DNA of 64,000 nucleotides. It comes from Capra hircus (lineage: Eukaryota; Chordata; Mammalia; Artiodactyla; Bovidae). The stretch covers positions 28,804,001 to 28,868,000 of the forward strand of contig NC_030836.1 of assembly GCF_001704415.2 (NCBI RefSeq). Direction: 5' to 3'. Positions 63,625-64,000 of this stretch are shown in pieces (within the stretch, counting starts at the first letter, position 1; each line of letters begins with the position of its first letter). The notes under the pieces were generated by a model. The model was not told where the DNA came from and did not search any database. It worked only from the letters and a program-made list of their open reading frames with translations. The translations under genes and the position numbers were made by a program.

Positions 63625-63852
63625 TTAAGTTTTCTGAATGTTGAGCTTTAAGCCAACTTTTTCACTCTCCTCTTTCACTTTCATCAAGAGGCTTTTTAGT
63701 TCTTCTTCACTTTCTGCCATAAGGGTGGTGTTATCTGCATATCTGAGGTGATTGGTATTTCTCCCGGCAATCTTGATTCCAGCTTGTGCTTCTTCCAGCC
63801 CAGCGTTTCTCATGATGTACTCTGCATAGAAGTTAAATAAGCAGGGTGACAA
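63625..63852 (-). pseudogene. BovB RT core fragment with altered catalytic box
   Basis: A 75-residue open stretch spanning the RT palm. The catalytic YADD box reads YADN (minus strand, 63730-63741), so the second aspartate is lost, followed by 'TTLMAESEEELKSLL'. Otherwise in frame. Confidence 0.9.
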
Positions 63853-64000
63853 TATACAGCCTTGACGTACTCCTTTTCCTATTTGGAACCAGTCTGTTGT
63901 TCATGTCCAGTTCTAACTGTTGCTTCCTGACCTGCATACAGGTTTCTCAAGAAGCAGATCAGGTGGTCTGGTATTCCCATCTCTTTCAGAATTTTCCACA

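Larger units (their letters stand above)
62685..64000 (-). mobile_element. BovB LINE (reverse), runs off the window
   Basis: Begins with the BovB 3' end AGTTCAGTTCAGTTCAGTCG and proceeds upstream through the C-terminal coding part into the RT core at 64000, so its 5' side lies outside. A BOV-A2 SINE splits it at 63191-63468. Younger-looking than the 28598 copy: long stretches of the frame stay open. Confidence 0.95.

Noticed and set aside
1..64000. CRISPR array, bacterial operon, phage or viral genome
   Set aside because: No regularly spaced direct repeats with unique spacers, no dense same-strand long genes and no ribosome-binding pattern; all repeats are vertebrate retroelements or microsatellites.

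Overview
This window is nuclear DNA of a ruminant, most likely a bovid. It is dense in Bov-tA and dimeric BOV-A2 SINEs, BovB (RTE-type) LINEs and cetartiodactyl CHR-type SINEs, over an older mammalian layer of MIR, L2, L1M and an MLT1 LTR. I cannot separate cattle, buffalo, goat or sheep by reading alone. I found no protein-coding gene, tRNA, rRNA, CRISPR array or bacterial or viral locus that I can defend. The long open frames are chance frames, frames through SINEs and microsatellites, or decayed BovB reading frames. The DNA could be intergenic or intronic; single introns and lncRNA exons cannot be excluded. Family names follow general knowledge of ruminant repeats, and most edges are good to about 5-20 bases.

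Layout. 1-2.1 kb: a plain segment, then a CHR SINE split by an L1 that carries a (CA)n tract. 2.1-14.7 kb: non-repetitive DNA broken by CHR and Bov-tA SINEs, reverse and forward L1 tails and MIRs; a composite MARE plus X-box motif lies at 2.58 kb. 14.7-24 kb: a BovB 3' stub, many MIR/SINE nests, and an MLT1 LTR interrupted by a Bov-tA. 25-29.4 kb: a nearly full-length but dead BovB directly followed by an older BovB fragment in the same orientation. 30.4-38.9 kb: SINE-rich, with an inverted Bov-tA pair, a 56-bp exon-like segment and a very short L1 insertion with clear target duplications. 38.9-42.4 kb: no young SINEs, with a 28-bp tandem duplication carrying two HNF4/RXR-type DR1 sites. 42.4-50.9 kb: SINEs plus L1 and MIR. 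50.9-56.4 kb: the longest stretch free of young ruminant retroelements, holding a compound GA/TG microsatellite and a pair of octamer motifs one helical turn apart. 56.4-64 kb: SINEs, then a reverse-strand BovB that runs off the end and carries a BOV-A2 inside it.

There are no genes here that work together. Two things may be biologically active: the candidate regulatory clusters in the SINE-poor intervals, and the retroelement record itself (nesting order, target duplications, three BovB copies each with one catalytic aspartate replaced). I saw nothing I would call a new system; the strongest lead is the duplicated DR1 site near 41.2 kb.
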